The translations under genes and the position numbers were made by a program. A stretch of 7,448 bases of DNA, from positions 7,404 to 14,851 of the forward strand of contig DHWV01000109.1 in assembly GCA_002413355.1 (NCBI GenBank). Direction: 5' to 3'. The stretch is from Desulfobulbaceae bacterium UBA5173 (GTDB lineage Bacteria; Desulfobacterota; Desulfobulbia; Desulfobulbales; Desulfobulbaceae). Positions 5,821 through 7,448 of the stretch are shown here, piece by piece. Below the pieces are notes generated by a model. The model saw only the letters and a list, made by a program, of their open reading frames with translations. It had not been told where the DNA came from and did no database searches. Each line of letters starts with the position of its first letter. The stretch's first letter is position 1.

Positions 5821-5841
5821 GTGGAGAATGAAGGGACTCAA
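5813..5841 (-). promoter_or_regulatory. Sigma70-type promoter of the M48 protease gene
   Basis: On the minus strand TTGAGT (5841-5836) and a perfect TATAAT (5818-5813) are separated by 17 bp. A start near 5806 yields a leader of about 63 nt before the ATG at 5743. It argues against the GTG at 5845, which would lie upstream of transcription. The leader holds a small inverted repeat, TTGGCC/GGCCAA (5756-5761 and 5782-5787), of doubtful meaning. Confidence 0.75.
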
Positions 5842-5892
5842 CCACGCAGCCTATTTTCTCCTGCCTGCTTTCCTGCCTTCGACTTCCTTGCT

Positions 5893-7448
5893 ATGAAAAA
5901 AACACTTGCATCTGATCTCAAGCATCTCCGCTGCTGGTGCATGACCGCCTTTGTCTTCTGGACGTTCTTGCTCAACGGATCGTTCTGGTTGTTTGTGCAG
6001 AACGAACGGAAAAGTATTAAGTTTATCGGCAAGGAAATCGGCCTTGCCGCCATTTCCAAAGACCATATTTACCGGGCATGGAACGCCCAGCAAGGCGGTG
6101 TCTATGTGCGGGTCAGCAAGACAGCCGCGCCCAATCCGTACTTGAGCAAGCTGCCGGACAGAGATTTGGTCACGAAGGATGGACAGAATCTCACCTTGAT
6201 CAATCCAGCTTACATGACCCGCCAAGTGCATGAGCTTGAGCTGGAGATGTACGGTGTTTTCACCGGGCATATCACAAGCCTGCATGTGGTCCGGCCTGAA
6301 AACAAGCCTGACGAATGGGAAAAAAAGGCACTGCTCCAATTTGAACAGGGCAAAAAAGAATTTTCGGAACTCATCACGCAAGACGGTAAGCCGGTCATGC
6401 GGGTGATGACTCCGACTGTCGTCCAGCAATCCTGCCTCAAGTGTCATGTGGAGCAAGGAGATAAAGTAGGCGATATCCGGGGCGGAATCAGCGCGATTGT
6501 CCAAATGGAAAGCACGGTCAACCTATATAAAAAACAGTTTAAGGACAGCTTGCTGTATCATCTGCTGATCTACTTCATCGGCGTGACCGGTCAGGTGGTT
6601 TTTTATCTCCAGAGCAGCAAATTGCGACATAAGCGGGAGACTGTCGAACAGGAGCTGTCTGTGCAAGAACAATATCTCCGGGAAATTGTTGATAACATTT
6701 CTAACGGTATCGCCGTGTACGAGACGGAGGACGGAGAGAATTTCCGGGTCAAGCGGATCAATCCAGCCGGAATGCGGATCGCCAAGATCGACGGACAGAT
6801 TGACCCGGCGGGCAAAAAGCCTGCCGAGGTCTTTCCCGGTTTTGCCGAGACCAATCTGGAGGAAGTCTTCCGGCGGGTGGCGAAAAACGGCAGCCCCGAA
6901 CATCTTTCGATTTCAGGCTGCATTAAGAAAAAAGATGGCGGTAGTGATTCGCCCTGCTTGGAATACTATGTCTATAAGCTGCCCACCGGCGAGATCGTCA
7001 CAGTCTATGAGGATGTGACCTCGCGCAAAAAGGCTCGGGAACTACTGATCCGCAAGACTGAGGAATGGGAGAGCACCTTTGACGCGATCCCGGACATCAT
7101 CACCTTGCAGGACAAAGAGATGCGGATCATCCGGGCCAATCAAGCCACTTTTGAATTCTTCCGCCTGCCGCCGGACAAGCTGCTCGGCAGAACCTGCCAC
7201 AGCCTTTTCCGGGGTTCGGACCAGCCCTGCGAGACCTGTCCAGGCCTACGGGCAATCGGCGATCTGAAAAAACACTGCGGCTCCATTGAGCATAAGGCCA
7301 TCGACCGCTTCTTCAGTGTCTGCGCCGCGCCGGTGCTGAACTCCGAGGGCGAGTTTCTCTATTTTGTCTATATCGCCCACGATGTCACGGACAAAAAAAA
7401 GCTGGAGGACGAGCTGATTCAAGCGCAGAAAATGGAAGCCATCGGCAC
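5893..7448 (+). CDS. Membrane sensor histidine kinase with c-type-heme DUF3365 domain and two PAS domains, 3' end cut by window
   Basis: The 518 residues in view form the sensory half of a kinase. A first membrane segment lies at about 16-35 and a second at about 219-239, placing residues 36-218 outside the cytoplasmic membrane. That part is a DUF3365 (Tll0287-like) domain: RAWNAQQGGVYV at 61-72, LTLINPAYMTRQ at 100-111, and the heme-attachment motif CLKCH at 181-185, followed by GDIRGGIS at 193-200. Covalent heme c binding and redox or gas sensing are inferred. Two PAS domains follow, about 256-380 and 388-503, ending in DVTSRKK and DVTDKKK. The second contains TCHSLF and QPCETCP, giving Cys435, Cys446 and Cys449. 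The window ends at QAQKMEAIG, the usual entry to HisKA, so the phosphorylated histidine and ATPase domain lie beyond 7448. No Shine-Dalgarno sequence precedes the ATG. The frame is open upstream to a GTG at 5821, but MKKTLASDLK looks like a natural start. Confidence 0.93.
   Translation, partial: MKKTLASDLKHLRCWCMTAFVFWTFLLNGSFWLFVQNERKSIKFIGKEIGLAAISKDHIYRAWNAQQGGVYVRVSKTAAPNPYLSKLPDRDLVTKDGQNLTLINPAYMTRQVHELELEMYGVFTGHITSLHVVRPENKPDEWEKKALLQFEQGKKEFSELITQDGKPVMRVMTPTVVQQSCLKCHVEQGDKVGDIRGGISAIVQMESTVNLYKKQFKDSLLYHLLIYFIGVTGQVVFYLQSSKLRHKRETVEQELSVQEQYLREIVDNISNGIAVYETEDGENFRVKRINPAGMRIAKIDGQIDPAGKKPAEVFPGFAETNLEEVFRRVAKNGSPEHLSISGCIKKKDGGSDSPCLEYYVYKLPTGEIVTVYEDVTSRKKARELLIRKTEEWESTFDAIPDIITLQDKEMRIIRANQATFEFFRLPPDKLLGRTCHSLFRGSDQPCETCPGLRAIGDLKKHCGSIEHKAIDRFFSVCAAPVLNSEGEFLYFVYIAHDVTDKKKLEDELIQAQKMEAIG

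Noticed and set aside
5744..5845. 34-codon extension of the protease from GTG at 5845
   Set aside because: The best promoter (-10 at 5818-5813) lies inside it, so the GTG would not be transcribed from it, and family length fits the ATG at 5743.
5851..6504. 217-codon open frame on the minus strand
   Set aside because: It is antisense to the DUF3365 sensor domain, which has a clear CXXCH and family motifs. No protein features of its own.
6523..6903. 126-codon open frame on the minus strand
   Set aside because: It is antisense to the second membrane segment and first PAS domain of the kinase, and is explained as a shadow.

Overview
The window reads as an ordinary stretch of a moderately GC-rich Gram-negative chromosome with one foreign-looking, AT-rich gene. 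Protein style points to the Desulfobacterota, perhaps a Desulfobulbales relative. The clues are a DUF3365 c-type-heme sensor kinase with a cysteine-rich PAS domain and the linker residues AQKMEAIG, and the TrpE/TrpG sequences. This placement is inference from sequence style, not a database match.

Layout, left to right. (1) 1-124: two small hairpins, one a good intrinsic terminator (74-115). (2) 125-1273, minus: an AT-rich gene for an AlbA_2/Schlafen-type putative ATP-binding protein. It has its own probable promoter placed so that the mRNA may be leaderless, and an 11-bp inverted repeat overlies the -35. (3) 1342-3440, minus: trpE and trpG, joined by a GTGA start/stop overlap, encode anthranilate synthase. 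(4) 3527-3799, minus: rpsT (ribosomal protein S20), with a consensus-like promoter and a strong terminator that ends only 15 nt before the trpE start codon. (5) 3963-4355, minus: a small secreted single-domain protein resembling a DUF11/DUF7507 beta-sandwich. It has a clear promoter, a leader with two interleaved inverted repeats and a probable terminator. (6) 4493-5743, minus: a Ste24/M48A membrane zinc metalloprotease. (7) 5893-7448, plus: the first 518 codons of a membrane sensor histidine kinase (DUF3365 with CXXCH, then two PAS domains), cut off by the window edge just where the HisKA domain begins. Genes 6 and 7 diverge from a shared 149-bp intergenic region.

How they fit together. TrpE and TrpG are one enzyme. 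rpsT and trpEG share a strand, and trpE has no visible promoter of its own, so trpEG expression probably depends on read-through of the rpsT terminator. No trpD, trpC, trpF, trpB or trpA follows. The AlbA_2 gene sits where the operon would continue and looks like a later insertion between trpG and the terminator. The protease, secreted protein and kinase all act at the envelope, but nothing in the sequence ties them into one pathway.

I found no multi-gene previously undescribed system. The best leads are the interleaved-repeat leader of the small secreted protein, the leaderless/operator arrangement of the AlbA_2 gene, and the terminator immediately before trpE.
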